From positions 15,375,508 through 15,439,507 of the forward strand of contig CM049313.1 in the NCBI GenBank assembly GCA_026874595.1: DNA of 64,000 nucleotides. The letters run 5' to 3'. The translations under genes and the position numbers were made by a program. Below, in pieces: positions 45,601-58,899 of this stretch. The notes beneath the pieces were generated by a model that was given only the letters and a program-made list of their open reading frames with translations, made no database searches and was not told the origin of the DNA. The stretch is from Sipunculus nudus. Its lineage: Eukaryota > Annelida > Sipuncula > Golfingiida > Sipunculidae. Numbering within the stretch: position 1 is the stretch's first letter; each line of letters begins with the position of its first letter.

Positions 45601-47040
45601 AATACACATAAAACACGACCTTTGATGTACATGAGGCTACGGCACAATACTTCACTGTATTGTGAGTGTATTAGACTACCAAATGAACTGAGATGAGTGA
45701 AGAAAAAAGAAAATAACAAGAAAAGCATTGATGATTGTCATTTGGGGTTTTTTTAATAAACATTTGCCTGTTCAGGCGCTTACTTATGTATTTATACAAA
45801 ACATACGGGTATTTAGTCACCTGGGAGCGGTTTACTTCCCGCCAAATTGCCAGCTGCGGAGTATCTCCGTCGGCAGACGACTTGTTAGTCACGTGGTCTG
45901 AATGCAACACCTGTCACCATGGCATCATTACAAGTGTTGCAGCTGGTGCCATGTAGGTCTAGCGCTGACTTTGATAACCATGTAGAATATTATGATAAAA
46001 GAGACGAACCGTGTTAGCAAACGCCTCGTGTTATGTCTGTGCTAAGTGGAAACACAGCTCATGAGCGGCAGTACACTTTACAGTAGCTTTACTTTGGCAT
46101 CCGGGGACGGGTATCATAGTGAGTCCGTTGCACTTGGACAAACATGTACTTAAGTGGTTCTCACTTAATTAGCCAATGTCCAGAAGAAAAATGTACACAT
46201 CTCCAGTGTATGGTTGACGATTTCCCCTGCGGGAACTGTGGCTATGTTTAGATATGATGAAAATAAGAATGAAACATGAACACCAGGATTATATATAAAT
46301 ACTAGAGTCGTTGAAGCATTGTATATTTGAACGTGCAGTTGATGCCTATTTGTGCAGTTGTTAATGGAAAATGTGTATTTGTAATTTTAGATTGACGTAG
46401 CCCTAAAATATAAAGTATTCATGCCGACACCAACAGAAAAAAAAGCACACCTTTATGCCCATGAGTAAATCAATGAGTTTCATCGATCAGTTATACCAAT
46501 GCTATACACCATATCATTGGCTCTGGTATGGGCCTGCAAACATTTTGTTACATGTATGTAGTACAAATATTATTACTACAACTAGTAAACCATTGCAAAT
46601 ATTTATATTATATGCATAAGCTATATATAAAAACAATCTAGATCAACTGGTTATAGTTCAGCCTTAACATGAAAAGGCTTCTGTCTCCCTTGCTTCTGTT
46701 GCAATAATATTTTACCAGACTTTAGCCAAGTAGCAGACCTAAATACCATTGTTACAGTTCTGACGTCATAATGGTTGCTAAAGTGACACACATATGGCCC
46801 AGGGCTTAAGTCAGCATCATAACTTAAGTCACTTTATTGCCACATAACCCGTGTCCCCTTAGCCTTCATCTGCTTAACTTATAGTTGGGCTCAAAATGAG
46901 GCAATATATGCTGACGTGGAATGCTTGATTCCGTGTCAGTTTAAATTTCCTTAGGACATAGTACCCTGGCTTCAAGGAAACCTCGGGTCCGAAATATTTT
47001 AACCGACTACTTAAAACCGAAATCAGATATCTGTACATGC

Positions 47041-47043
<3 letters not shown>
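42681..47043. other. no gene seen in 4.4 kb
   Basis: The longest frame (42745-43170, 141 codons, plus) has no recognisable domain, an unlikely composition and no splice support. Frames at 43375-43677, 44113-44406 and 45474-45910 are likewise unconvincing. An imperfect dyad TGCAACAC...GTGTTGCA lies at 45902-45943 beside a CACGTGG site. No transposon of the families seen elsewhere was found here. Confidence 0.5.

Positions 47044-47095
<52 letters not shown>
47044..47095. repeat. (TA)n microsatellite
   Basis: About 26 TA units. Confidence 0.95.
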
Positions 47096-47096
<1 letters not shown>

Positions 47097-49196
47097 TTTT
47101 TGTGTCTGTAGTTTTGTTTCTAAGACATTGAATACAATGAGCTAACATTTTCGTGTCAATGCATCAAATATTATAATCTACACAGTCCCATGTGTGAAGA
47201 AGAGTATGTAAAAGGGAAACCTATAGATGTTGTCACTCTCTGGTTGAATCTGGGTGTGAATAAAATCATAAGTTTGTGAAATAGTCGAGATTGAAATCCA
47301 AGAACATTTCTGCTGAGAATCATCAACGAATTTCAATATTCTTGTAACATTTTCATACTCAAAACAAGAGAAACCTCGCAATCATTGGTTGGGATGCATG
47401 ATTTGTAATCTCTCGTGTCTTAATTATACCATGACAGATACAAATATAGTGTCCCCGGAATACATCTCTATGTTAAAAACCATTGCAGTTGAAAGTGTAC
47501 AGTAATGAAAGTTGATTGATATTTTCTTGTTAAAATAATTATTTTCATACTATAATTTTCATAGAATCAGGAAAGTTTATTCTAAATATTACATGCAAAT
47601 TCGGGGAGGGGGGGGGGGGGGGGAGTACTCGAATCTTATACAGGATATCATCTGTTCGTTCACGGTCTTTAAACGAAATGACACAGAATGCAGAGGAGAG
47701 GCAATAGTAGATTTTTTTTTTGGGTTGCGGCCTTAAGTGCTAAGCAGCCTGAAGAAGATTGGTAAGTACATGACACGAAACGACACCTCTGCAAAATTGA
47801 GGGTGTTAGGGCCAATTTTAGTTTTATAGGTAGAATTGTGTGAAATCGGAAGTACAAATGTCACCAAATCCTTTTTAAAAAGCCAAATATGAATTATTGT
47901 ATTCAATGTTTTAAGTGTCCAGAAGAATCTCAAGAGAACTCACATGTAACCTGCGCTGAGGGTGTATTAGTTGTCACTACCGTCTTCCGTGTAATTTTTT
48001 CAATTTAGCCTTTAAAAACTCATATCAATGAATCAATATCAATGACTTTTGCTTCTGAAACTGTTTAATATAACGTTCATGAACTAAATGCAGTGGCTTC
48101 TGTGATCCCTGGATCTGATTAAGGCTGGTTTTAGTAAGACCAAAAAATGGCGTGACCAACTGTACACATAACCCACATGGATACAGACTGGAGAACAAAT
48201 AAGGATAACTCCATATCGGAGGACTTTTTGTAAATGTTTTCATCCAATCTTAAAGAGACAAAAGGTAAATAATATTTTGACCTTTTCGTTCCAGCAGCAA
48301 ACTAAATAAAAAGATGAAATAACACGGTGCCTGGATCCTTTTGAATGAATGCAAATAAAAGGATCTGGAGAAACAAGGAAAGTAACCTATAAAATCTAGG
48401 AGTCCATGGGTCTCTTTAACATTGCTTCATTCTAGATCAGTGAAAAGAAAAACGTATTACCTCCTGCGAATAACAAACGTTAATCATCTGATGTAAAGCT
48501 TGAAAGTAATCTAGTCTTTTCGAAACATAGTCTTTTTCTTTAATAATGTGAACATTTTTATTTATTATGTAATATCAGTGATGAACGGTATATTCCATTT
48601 CAAAAAGTGACTGTATCACAAATACTAGGTATCTTCTGCTAAAATACGAACCAGTGAGAAAATATATATTTCACAATAATATTAAGCAATGGAAATACGT
48701 CAACATATGGAATACTCTAACATCAGGTTCTTAATACGTTTTATACTAAGTACATGGTACCACACTTAGTGACGTAAATAAAAATACCGTTAGGATTGGA
48801 ATGAAAAAAAAATCGAACGGTTTCCTCTGAGCTTTTCACAGTAGTAAATTTAACCTAAAAGAGACTGGCTTTCATAAACCAGTATGCAAGAATAGCAGAA
48901 TAATAAAAAAAAGCCGTCGGGAGGAGCCTCTAGAATTCTTTTGATTTGAAACTTTCTTGCCGAGGAATTTCTTGGCATCCGTTTCAGATGTCACAAAGAG
49001 CTTCAGCACTAAAGAAATAAAACATCCAGCTCAATAGAGGAAGGTGGGGCTCTGAAGGATATGACAAAGGCTTAAAAGCCGAGAGCACAGGGAGCCTGAC
49101 TTTAATGCAGACAGTTTTATTACACAGATGGGTAGAAGCGGTCAGTGACTTTGGTTTCAGATCTGCTGTGCGACCGACATTTGTTGTGAATCGTAA
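47096..49196. other. no gene seen; short poly(G)
   Basis: Poly(G) tract at 47603-47623. Several short minus frames (47178-48243, 48984-49202) lack any recognisable feature. Confidence 0.5.
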
Positions 49197-49500
49197 GGCC
49201 AAAGATAAAAAGTATGGTTCTCAGGCAAGACCCGCGTAAATTTTATCTCCCCTCTTCAAAATTTTTATTTTTATTTTCAACTTTCAGATGATAAAATAAC
49301 ACAATTTTGATAAGATGTCCTTTGTAATGAAGTGCTTTTACCTTTTTAGCAAAAAGAAATCTGTTAGTGTCATGCGTTTTCCAGATCATATGACATTTTA
49401 ACGAAACATACAAAAAAGGTAAAAAAAAAATCCAAATCGCTCACCCGCCCTGATTTATGAAAAAAAACTGCCTGAGAACAATACTTTTCTTACTTTTTTT
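49197..49500 (+). mobile_element. TAA-target MITE, copy 4 (right end eroded)
   Basis: TAA (49194-49196) precedes GGCC, then AAGTATGGTTCTCAGGCA. The interior matches the 6.3-kb copy in the same orientation ('aaagatgataaaataacac' type, 'agtgcttttacct', 'cacccgccctgatt'). The inner right repeat CTGCCTGAGAACAATACTTT survives but the terminal GGCC-TAA does not. Confidence 0.8.
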
Positions 49501-50036
49501 CATGTTTTCTCGTTTACTGACGTTCTCCTGTTATACATGTTCCGTCTTTTTATAGCCCTGACCTAAGGAAAGCGGCTGGTAAAAGACACGCAAAATTAAA
49601 TAAACCGACAAAATATGGAGGGGTTAATGCACAACTACTGATGTGATCACATGGGGATAATACATTTATAAGAAAAAAATTAATTGATTCAAATGATCCA
49701 GTAGCTGTAATTACGATATTATGGACCGGAAGTTGCCGTTGATGGTGTCGCCGTAGTAGATTCCATTGAAAGTTGATGTGTCCCTAACATAATTACAAAA
49801 GCACAATCAAGCACTCCATGGAAAAGTAAAAGCATCGGATATTAACCGAAACTTTTCTTGTTAGCCCTATTAAGACCCTTGGAAGAAACAATACACTTAG
49901 AAAAGTGACGGTATAATAATATGAAATTAGTAATGGCATACTCAGGGGAATGATACTTCGGTAGGGAACCAAAACAAAGAATGAAGATGATACGAGAACT
50001 ATACAGGTATTTCCCCAAAGAAAGAACCTTCTGAAA
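49501..50036. other. no gene seen
   Basis: Unique-looking AT-rich DNA. Confidence 0.55.
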
Positions 50037-50368
50037 GAGGCCAGAACAGTCGAGGGGTAAAAGGCTCGGTGCTCTCCACTGGCGACCCGGGTTCGATCGA
50101 AGGCGTGGCTATGAGACTAATATGAGTGGGCTGAAGTGGCCCGTCCAAGGTCGATGGTTTGCTTCAGGTTTCAGTTTCCTCCACCTCAGGTTTCCTCTGG
50201 ACACTTCCGCACTCCACCAATGACCAAGGAGAGTGCCTAGATTAGTTATATTACTATTTAATTATTTGAACATGTGAAGGCATCCGGCTCATGCGAACCC
50301 CCCTGTGGGCTGTAAAGGATTTGGTCTAGTGTTATATCTGATTGATGTTGCTACAGTCAATAAATTGA
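50037..50368 (+). mobile_element. tRNA-derived SINE, family 1, copy 2
   Basis: The head is GGCCAGAACAGTCGAGGGGT, the B box lies in ACCCGGGTTCGATCG, 'ggtttcctctgg' is in the core, and the tail ends 'cagtcaataaattg'. It aligns with the minus-strand SINE at 25480-25730. The core region holds an imperfect internal repeat of 'caggtttc'. Confidence 0.82.
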
Positions 50369-53148
50369 CCACCGTTCAAACTGCTGGATGGAAGTCAGGC
50401 TGCCAGCTTATCGACACCGTGCTGTGTTAGACAGAGAGATGCTTCGTCTTGCTGTTGACACAGCCTGTCCCGGCACTTGTTCAGTCTTGTTACTATCTTT
50501 ACCCCTCTGGCTGGTCACAGGGAATATCAACAGTAATAGGTCAGGCTGTGTTGGTTGTTGCTCTCATTTTTAGCTGACCAACATTATGGTCGATAAAAAT
50601 TGATTCCTCAAGTGCGTTCGTTTGGCTGATCATTCCGAAGTGAACTCTCCCCAGAAAGCCCCTGCAGTTGCATGGTATCGCAAGATGGCAAATTAGCTCA
50701 TCAGAAGCATTGGTATTAACAGATAGGAACATGGGAGTCGTGATGTGTGTAACCCTCCTTTCTTTGGCTTTTACCTCCATTTTGGTCCAAGTCTTTTTTT
50801 CTATTTCTTTTTTTTCAAATACTTTCTTTTGTCTTTTTCACATGCAATTTCAAAATACCGTGAATTGCTGCGAAATTGTGCTAGTGTTATTATAAATAGA
50901 TTATTATGGGCAATTATTATGCAGGTATAAACTGAACAAGATATAAAACTGTTTGAATATGTTCTCAATTATACATTGTATTCCTTTTCTGACCTCACTG
51001 GTGTTTTTGAAGAATGATTGTGATTAGAGTTGTAACATTTGTCCTTTAATTCCTACTTTTGTCCTGTAATTTCCTTCTATTTGCCTACTTTTTCCTACTT
51101 TGTCTCCCCTCAGGGTGTTCTGGACAGCTTGGCCTGTTAAACTTTCGCTAGAAACGTTGACATGACACAGGAAGTACACCATGTGTTCACTAGGACCTTT
51201 CTGTCAGATGTACTCTTAATAGATGGTATATGCATGAGATACGAAATCACCTACGTAATGCGTAGGCAGCGTGTCATGTGAACGGATTTAGGCGCTTTCA
51301 GCGCCAAAACGTCTCAGGTACTACGATGGTTATGATGGTCAACAAATATCCGCCCAGGGTATAATTGAGCTAACAAAATATATTAACGACCCAGAAAACA
51401 ATTTTATGCAATACTGGCTGATAGGTGACTGCATAAGATATGATTCTTTGGAAATGCGACAAAATTGTAATACTAAAGTGTCATGCAATTCATGCACGGT
51501 TTTACCTTTTTACTAAAGTAGAACATTCATATTTTCCGTCTCAGCATGATATCAGAAAGTAAAAAAAAAATAAGCTTAAAGCACTTTGACACTTTGAAAC
51601 ACAGGAAAAATTTCATTCTCTTAAAAAGGACCCATATTCCTCTAAAATGGATTATAGCGATCAACAAAAAATTGCCAATTTTAGTTTGCCTAATTTTATT
51701 CCTCATGTGACTTCAAAGATCGCGAAAATTGTGTCTAAAATTCTATGAACTCAATCATGAAGTTGTCATGACGACCGAGGAGTATGGTGAAAATAAAAAT
51801 GAACTGCAATCATTTAATTAACTGAAAATAACATACAAAACTATATTTTTGCGCTTTTTAGAGTATAGCTTTGGGAAACACAGAAAAAGAATCATGGTCT
51901 GATCAGTTCAGGTCAGTTTTATCAATGAGTGACGTATTACAGGATCTGGCGAACTGCCAAGATCTTATCCTTAATAACGCGTGGCGGTGGTCTCACGCGA
52001 TTGATGTGTACAGAGTGACGGTCAGGTGTCGCCCTTCTTCCATTTTATTTCTTACAAATTACCGCCTGTCATCCCGTGCACGGATCTTTGGAATTAGGCA
52101 TCTCGACACATAATCAGCCATTTACCTTCAATGACAGCTCCTTGTAGTCGGGAATATATATGACAGTGTGCGGCTATGGATCTTGGAAAAAGCACACCGC
52201 AGACACGGCAATGTCTGACCCAGGCAGTAAGTGCATTGCGTTTAGGCCGTGGCATCAGTTATATTTTTAAATGGAAAGCCTCGGTCTTAGTGGCAAGATG
52301 ACTTTGCTCTTTCGGACGTTTTGAAAAAAAGTTGGACTTGTTTGAATCGGAAGCGAGGCGAAACCGTAAATATACTATAAAATAACGTAAGTATCCTAGA
52401 TTTATCATTTGTTTAATGCTACAGTTTAATACCCTCATTTCCCGAGGAATTCCTGGTTTCTGGAGGAGTTATGTTGAAAACTTAATACCTTCAGGCCTAA
52501 CGGTTACCCTGAACTCATAATTTTAAAGTTAGTTGTCACATATATCTCAGTACTTACTGTATTTTGACCGTCAAATCTGGTTTTTACATGCTCCACCTTT
52601 GATGCCTATTTCTAGGAGCTTCGGCTTTTAACCTGTTGCTCACATTTAAGAAGCTGAACCCGCGTAAAACTCAACCTGAAACCCTTAATTATCACATAAA
52701 ATTATGTTATTATCTAACTTAATAATATATTTTACGTATTCCTTCATCATAATTCCTTCTGACATATTCAGTGGGTTAAAACTTGGGCAGAAATAGAGTT
52801 CTCGAACGCTATTTCGTGATTTAAATACTATCATAACGTTACTCTTTACACTAAATATTAAGCAGATGTTACTCAGATGTTTCAAGTTTTTATTAATCCA
52901 TGCCTAGATAAAAACAATGCAATTGTAATAATACTCATTTGCATATACTTTTAAGATGGCTGTCATGGTCATCTTTAATTTTCAAATAAAAGCTCATTAT
53001 ACCTGTAAACATACATAAATAGTATATTTTTTAAAAATTAATGTAGATATAGGATCTCGAAAAAGTAAAATAGTATATATGCCATACTGATGACCTTTTT
53101 TTATCAATTAATTAAATTTCAAATGTACTTTTAACAACTGTAGTAAGC

Positions 53149-53154
<6 letters not shown>
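50369..53154. other. no gene seen; one motif-rich patch
   Basis: No convincing frame. The block at about 51860-52130 is GC-moderate and repeat-free, and a small hairpin GGCGC-ttca-GCGCC is at 51290-51304. The rest is AT-rich. Confidence 0.45.
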
Positions 53155-53196
<42 letters not shown>

Positions 53197-53206
53197 ATAT
53201 ATATGC
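53155..53206. repeat. (TA)n microsatellite
   Basis: About 20 TA units followed by two ATGCGCA-type interruptions. Confidence 0.94.
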
Positions 53207-53900
53207 GCACAATTGCCTTTGTCAAATATTTCGGCCCCCTCCACTCCCTCAATCCTGGCTACGCCCCAATGTATGTGTGTAGGTGTGTGTACCATGTCTG
53301 CATGCATATGTTATGGTCTGTATACATTGATATGTCTGTGAATGTGTCTGTGTACAGTGGCCTGAAACAGAAAGTAGGTTTTTGATTATCATCCATGTAA
53401 TCCTGTGTCATGTAAACTCAACCGGTCAGCGGCCAGTCACGGGTATTCCTGACCTGGCCCCAAAAATAGATAGCATATAGCCTCATTAGAAAAATGTGGT
53501 GCACGCTAGACCGGTCCCGAAATATGTGGAGCTGGCTACATTTTAACATGCGTTGACACTGTGCCGGACCAAGTGACCATATAGATCGCGCTATCCTGTC
53601 AAGTGTAGACCGCATTGCAGTTGGCCCAGCCTAGAATCAGCATTGCGTTTACACGCAGATAAATACTGCAACCTAGCTAGGTTGGATTCCCCCTTGCCCG
53701 CATGTGTAAATCCCGGTCACATTACAGCCGAGTCATGCTGGAGCGAACGCTCCACTTCTGTTTACAAATGTTCGAAGTACACATGTAGGCCGCGCCAGAA
53801 GCTGTCTGGCGCGCGCTAGAATGTAGAACCGATTTGGTCAAAATGTAGCGCGGTCAAGACCGGAAAACCTCAAAATCTGGGGCGCGCTAAACGAAGTAGA
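53207..53900. other. CpG-richer block, probably a decayed TIR element
   Basis: From about 53420 to 53900 CG density rises and words such as 'gctagaccgg', 'gcgcgctaga', 'tagcgcggtc' and 'ctacattttaacatg' recur. 'cccggtcacatta' resembles the termini of the 24.6-kb elements. I could not define inverted ends, so only the anomaly is claimed. Confidence 0.4.
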
Positions 53901-54557
53901 GTTATGTTAATGGGGTTAATATACATGTCCGGATGCACCAAGTAACCTCAGATGTCGCCATGGTATTTCACCAGATGTCCATTTCACCCACCTGTTGTGA
54001 AGTTCACCCTGGGAACAAGTACTACAAGAGTGCTGAGAAAATAAAAGAACTTTTTAGAGACAGTGTTGATAGAAGATACTGTCTATTGAATGATTATTTA
54101 ATATTCCCCTGGCGTTTCAACGTTTGGACAGGTCAGTAAGACTTATGCCGAGTTTGTGCTAGATTTATCCGTTAGAAATTTTATGCAAAAAGTAATGAAC
54201 GAATTTAGATGAGCTTAATTATAATACTAAAGGGACAATCCATGAATATTTGCAAGTTAGTTTTACCATCATCATATGTTTAACAATCCAAAGATTCATT
54301 CATCGTAACATACGGTTATTTCTTTGTCCGGGCAGAAACCCCCGGCTATTCATGGGTATTAGAGGGTGCCTTAATTCTATGAACCTCGATGGTGAACCGT
54401 GACTCTGTGTAAACAGGAACCAATGATTTTTAAATGTGATTCTGATGGAGGTATGAAAGCTCTGACAGTAAAGATATTTTATATTATGTCATGTTTAAAT
54501 GCACTTGACTTTTTATGATAAAGTGTCGAAGCTGGTTAGAGAGATTATTTCATATCC
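53901..54557. other. no gene seen
   Basis: A 68-codon plus frame (53933-54139) has no recognisable domain. Confidence 0.5.
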
Positions 54558-54668
54558 TATTGAAACCCTAACATCGAGCCCTGCCGGAGCACTGCGGGAA
54601 TTGAACCCGGGACCTCCCAGCGCCTTCACTAGTTAGCCATGTCCTGTACCCTATCACTGACATAATCT
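54558..54668 (-). mobile_element. tRNA-like SINE or tRNA pseudogene, family 3
   Basis: On the minus strand TGGCTAACTAG resembles an A box, followed 36 bases later by a B box in CCCGGGTTCAATTCCC and then 'gcagtgctccggcag'. The stems do not form a full cloverleaf. A single copy in this window, so SINE versus tRNA pseudogene is undecided. Confidence 0.6.
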
Positions 54669-55615
54669 CCGTACACGTTACATAATATCCCGTTTTTTGG
54701 TCAGCAGTCTGGAGGGTAAATATATATATTATACGGTTGAATGGGAAAAAAAGTATTCAAAGCGTAGAGATTAGCCAGTATATTTTTTTTTAAAGCACGA
54801 CGTTTTAATTTGCCAGACGCTAAGGCTTAACCCATTCAATAGCCAGTTTGACACTAACCATTATTCTAGGGACACACCGTCTGTATTGGCTGTAACAGGT
54901 GCACCAGACCGCCAATCTCTGGTTATTAATTTCATCGCATGTTAACTGTTAATATATTTAAATGAACTTATTTAGACCCGCATTAGTTGCTGCCAACTGG
55001 TCCACGGCTAATTATACAATTCAGTATTCGTGATCTGCTGATAGGTAAAACTGCACACACCAATCGACTGAACGAATGCTTGTCTGTTTAGTATTTGGTT
55101 TCAAACGCGGAGGGATTTTTCTAGCTGTGATAAGGGCAGGGATTTCTCCTAACTTTTGAGGAGAGGTAAGTCAATTATTTATTAGTCGTTAATCTTTCAA
55201 GGTTTAAGTGAACGGCTCTCAGAACAGCTGGGCGAATCATTATAGGATCACAGGTTACCATCGCGCGCGCACGCACACACACACACATACACTGTAACGC
55301 AGGCGTGTAACTTTAAAAAAACTAGTGTGCTGCTGCACTCTCAAATGTGTTTCGTTTTATTCAATTAAATCAGTGAACGCAGAGTAAAATTATTATTTAT
55401 TAAGGTATCACTATCAAACTATATCAGAAAACCCTATATATAAAATTAATCAAACCTTGTTTATATTCATGTAAGACCACATAAAGTAACCATTAATTGA
55501 AAGCTGGGACAGTTAGCTTTCTGATGGTATATATATTTTTAACTTTGCACTCATTTTCACATGATTTGTAACATTTAAATATACAATTTTTTATTCTTAA
55601 AAGGTACGCTGTTCT
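54669..55615. other. no gene seen; donor-like site
   Basis: GAGAG/GTAAGTC at 55161-55171 looks like a splice donor but has no exon-like frame behind it. A short (CA)n array is at 55269-55288. Confidence 0.45.
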
Positions 55616-55629
55616 AAGCACCCACTAAG
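55616..55629 (+). repeat. target-site duplication of the LINE, left
   Basis: AAGCACCCACTAAG, identical to 56920-56933. Confidence 0.92.
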
Positions 55630-56919
55630 GTACAAAATTACATGTGGTTTTTACTAATGCACTAAAAGCAGATTTCATGCTTGATTGCAACCTTAAGACA
55701 AAAGATGTGATCAATGTTTTTAAATTTAAATCCAATTTTTGGATTGATGTTGTAAAAGCATGGTCTAATTTTAATTATGATGAGATCAACAAGTATAATG
55801 TATTACACCAAAATATATGGTTTAACTCTCACATAAAAATTGACGGAACATTTTTTGTATATAAAGATATCAAAATATTAAAATGCAATTATATCAGAGA
55901 TAAAAATCAAAAAAAGATGTAATAGGGTTCAGACTTTTAACGCATAAAGAATTGGAAAATAAATTTCATGGGAAATGTAATTTTTTGCATTATGTTAGCT
56001 TATTAGATGCCATTCCAAAAGACTGGAAAGGCTACTTAAAACAGTTAGAAACTCAAGATTCCCCTATACCCAAAATTGAGATATTAAGAAATCAGAAGAA
56101 GCCATCGAGATTTGTATACAACTATTTAATTAATATGAAATATATGAAACCGGAAAAAATAAGTTCAACCTGGAAAGAAGAACTTGCTATAGAAGAAGAG
56201 CTGATATTTAGCGGTTTTAAAAATATTTATAAAAATTCACACTCGACAAAATTAATATATTTTCAATTTTTTTAATGCATAGATGCTTGACTCTGAATCC
56301 ATTTTTGTATAGAATTGGTATTAAAGAAGATAAACATTGTACATTTTGTAAAGATGAGGAGGAAACACTTAAACATATCATATGGAAATGTATTTTTGTA
56401 AAGAAGTTATGGTCAGATATATCTGACTCACTTAAAAAGGAAAGAATATTAAAATTTGAGGCACTTGAATATAAAAATGTTATTTTAGGCACTTATGAAG
56501 ATATAACGCTGAATGCCATTTTACTTATCGCAAAGAGATATATATACATCACTCAGTGTGAGGAGAAAAAAAACCTTCCTTTAGAAATTTTAAATGTTTT
56601 CTTAAAGATATAATTTATATTGAAGAAAAAGCAGCAAAAAGTAATGGTAAATTACATATTCATGGAAGAAAATGGAAAAATTGTCAAAATATAATTAGTT
56701 GAGAATTCCCTAGCTTTATATCTATTATATATAAAACAATAAATAGGACACCTTTATTGTAAGAACCAAATGTAAAATGAAGTAAAAATTATATAAAGGC
56801 AATATATATGTATATATTATGTGATTGTGTATATTTATGTAGTGTGTGTTTTCTTTTGTATGTAATTGTGTATTCTATGTATTTTGCATGTTTTCATTTG
56901 TATTTGTTAATAATAAAAA
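55630..56919 (+). mobile_element. 5'-truncated LINE (non-LTR retrotransposon) insertion, 1290 bp
   Basis: The insertion is bounded by an exact 14-bp duplication and ends in AATAATAAAAAA, the signature of target-primed reverse transcription. It carries the C-terminal coding remnant of an L1/Tx1-like ORF2 protein and about 220 bp of 3' UTR. The 5' end lies within coding sequence, so the copy was truncated on insertion. Sense is plus. Clade assignment is inferred from sequence style, not alignment. Confidence 0.88.
55632..56702 (+). pseudogene. LINE ORF2 C-terminal remnant with zinc-knuckle, frameshifted
   Basis: Three consecutive frames translate into one continuous protein end: 55632-55920, about 55919-56265 and about 56266-56605, with a last short piece (to TGA at 56700) in a further phase. 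Breaks fall at an A-run (about 55907-55918), a T-run (about 56264-56272) and near 56604. The first part has 'FWIDVVKAW' and 'NIWFNSHIKIDG', the second 'LLDAIPKDWKGYL', the third the Cys2-His-Cys motif CTFCKDEEETLKHIIWKC (56338-56391) followed by 'LWSDI'. This is the post-RT (zf-RVT-type) region typical of L1/Tx1-like ORF2 proteins. RT and endonuclease catalytic parts are absent. Not functional. Confidence 0.85.
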
Positions 56920-56933
56920 AAGCACCCACTAAG
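56920..56933 (+). repeat. target-site duplication of the LINE, right
   Basis: AAGCACCCACTAAG directly after the A-rich tail. Confidence 0.92.
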
Positions 56934-57603
56934 TAACTTGTAGTGGACTAATATTAAACTACATGATAATAACGCCAAAATGGGAGATTAATTCAGCTAA
57001 TAATTTAAAATTTTTATTTTTCACAAGAAAGACACACAGTTGAGAAAAAAGAAAGTAACAACCAGATATTGTCTTGTATTTTTATATTATTGGCCACTTA
57101 AAAATTGCTTATACTGTAACTGGTTGTTTAAAATAGTGTACCTTCAATTTTTTTGTTAATATTACAAAATCATAAGAAAAATAATGAAAAGTTTAAAAAT
57201 ATGTGTACCATCAGTGAGATCACTGTATCAGGTACAAGGTTACATGCACTTTATGGGGTCTAATTTGAATTTAAAACAACTTTTGGATGGATTCAGCTAT
57301 GAGAGTTTTTGACGATTATAATACCTTAAGTAATATTGACATGTTCAACAAATTACTACATTGTGCGTCATGGTAAACCTAAGTGTGTTATCAAACGCAA
57401 ATAAACCTAAATAAAGTCCAAAGAAATTTAAAGTCCAACTTTAAAAAGAATCCGTGTAATGTTTATGTTCCTAAATCTCAAGGTCTCAACATTATTTCAA
57501 AATTACGAAGACACATAGCCCAGACTGTATTTGAACGCTGTAACTGGTTCACCCTGATTACCATGTGATGATACATTGTACGCCGCCCGCGATCTATTAC
57601 GTT
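56934..57603. other. no gene seen
   Basis: AT-rich unique-looking DNA. Confidence 0.55.
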
Positions 57604-57741
57604 ATTCCTGAAAAAAAAAAAAGTTTCTACAGCTGTGTCCACGAAATTGTGAAATTCCTGAAAAAAAGTTTCTACAGCTGTGTCAACGAAATTGTAAAAT
57701 TCCTGTAAAAAAGTTTCTACAGCTGTGTCCACGAAATTGTG
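57604..57741 (+). repeat. minisatellite, ~49-bp unit, about 3 copies
   Basis: The unit contains 'ttcctg' plus an A-run, then GTTTCTACAGCTGTGTC, then ACGAAATTGT. It varies mainly in A-run length. The minus frame 57478-57774 is its translation (FVDTAVETFF repeats). Confidence 0.93.
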
Positions 57742-58835
57742 CAAACAAATTGAGTAAATGGAATGAATATGCAAAAATAAGCCTTTGTTGGCAACATCAT
57801 CGTTGACCTACTTTCTGCAAGCCGAAACAATTTTACGCTTTTCCTTTAAAAATTCAGGAATATATCAGTTACTAAATACAGCTGCAGCTGTCACTAGAAT
57901 AGTGATCATGAGATTGTATGTCTAAGAAAGGTTATGGCGCCATTTGCGTTGACCAACTTTCTGTGTGCAACAATGGTCTTTCCTTCATTGTCCGAAATGA
58001 GGAAGACAATATTTAACCCTTCATGACATCACAGGGAATAAAATGTGTATGAATTTAGTGGAATTATTATGGGAATTTTTTGTACACAGAATTTCACCAA
58101 ATCTGACGGCTCACATGTTTGTGTATGTTACGAAATATCGGAGCAATTACTGCCATTATTGATCATGTGATTGGTTCAGAAATGTAAGCTAACGCTGTTT
58201 ACAAGTATGCTGAGGTATAGCTGAAATGTTATTTTCAATTTCATCATTTTATCATAGTGATATACTAACTGTCCTGATAAGTATTATATCACAAATTTAA
58301 AATTAGCCACTTTGTTTTTTTTTATGTTTTTCTTACGTTTGTCTGCACTTTAAACCTGAAAAGTAAACCACGATGCACGCGCTGACCATGAAAAAGGCTA
58401 GGGGGGCCAGCCGGTCCCATGGAAAACTTTTAAAATGTGATGTGATGCTTTATATATCACGAAGAGAGAATCCTCCTTAACGCTGCTAATTAAAAACATG
58501 TCTTCCCCTTGGCAGCGGAAAGGCCATCTGCGTACACAGTTTTGGGTTGTTTTTATGGTTACTTTATGCCTTGAAAATTCCCTGATGTAGCAGCTGCTTT
58601 TGGCTAACTCATCATCGATAACAAACTTTGAGCCATAAAAATGGTGATTATATGTAGCAGTAAGGGAGAATTTTATCATGGGAAACAGATAAATGTTTCA
58701 TTGTAGAAGAAAATTTCTTTTTCAGTGAAGCAGTATTTTGTATATTTAAATAGTTTATTATAAAACTGTTGGCTTTTTCTTGCACGTTATTATTATTTTT
58801 AATTAATATTTATATAACTGTTAATAAATAGCACA

Positions 58836-58841
<6 letters not shown>
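57742..58841. other. no gene seen
   Basis: Low-repeat sequence; the 93-codon minus frame at 58398-58679 has no recognisable domain. Confidence 0.5.
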
Positions 58842-58896
<55 letters not shown>

Positions 58897-58897
58897 T
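58842..58897. repeat. (TA)n-(GT)n microsatellite
   Basis: About 19 TA then 8 GT units. Confidence 0.95.
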
Positions 58898-58899
58898 TA

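Noticed and set aside
54558-54668. Functional tRNA gene on the minus strand
   Set aside because: A and B boxes are present but the stems do not pair and no terminator-like T-run follows.
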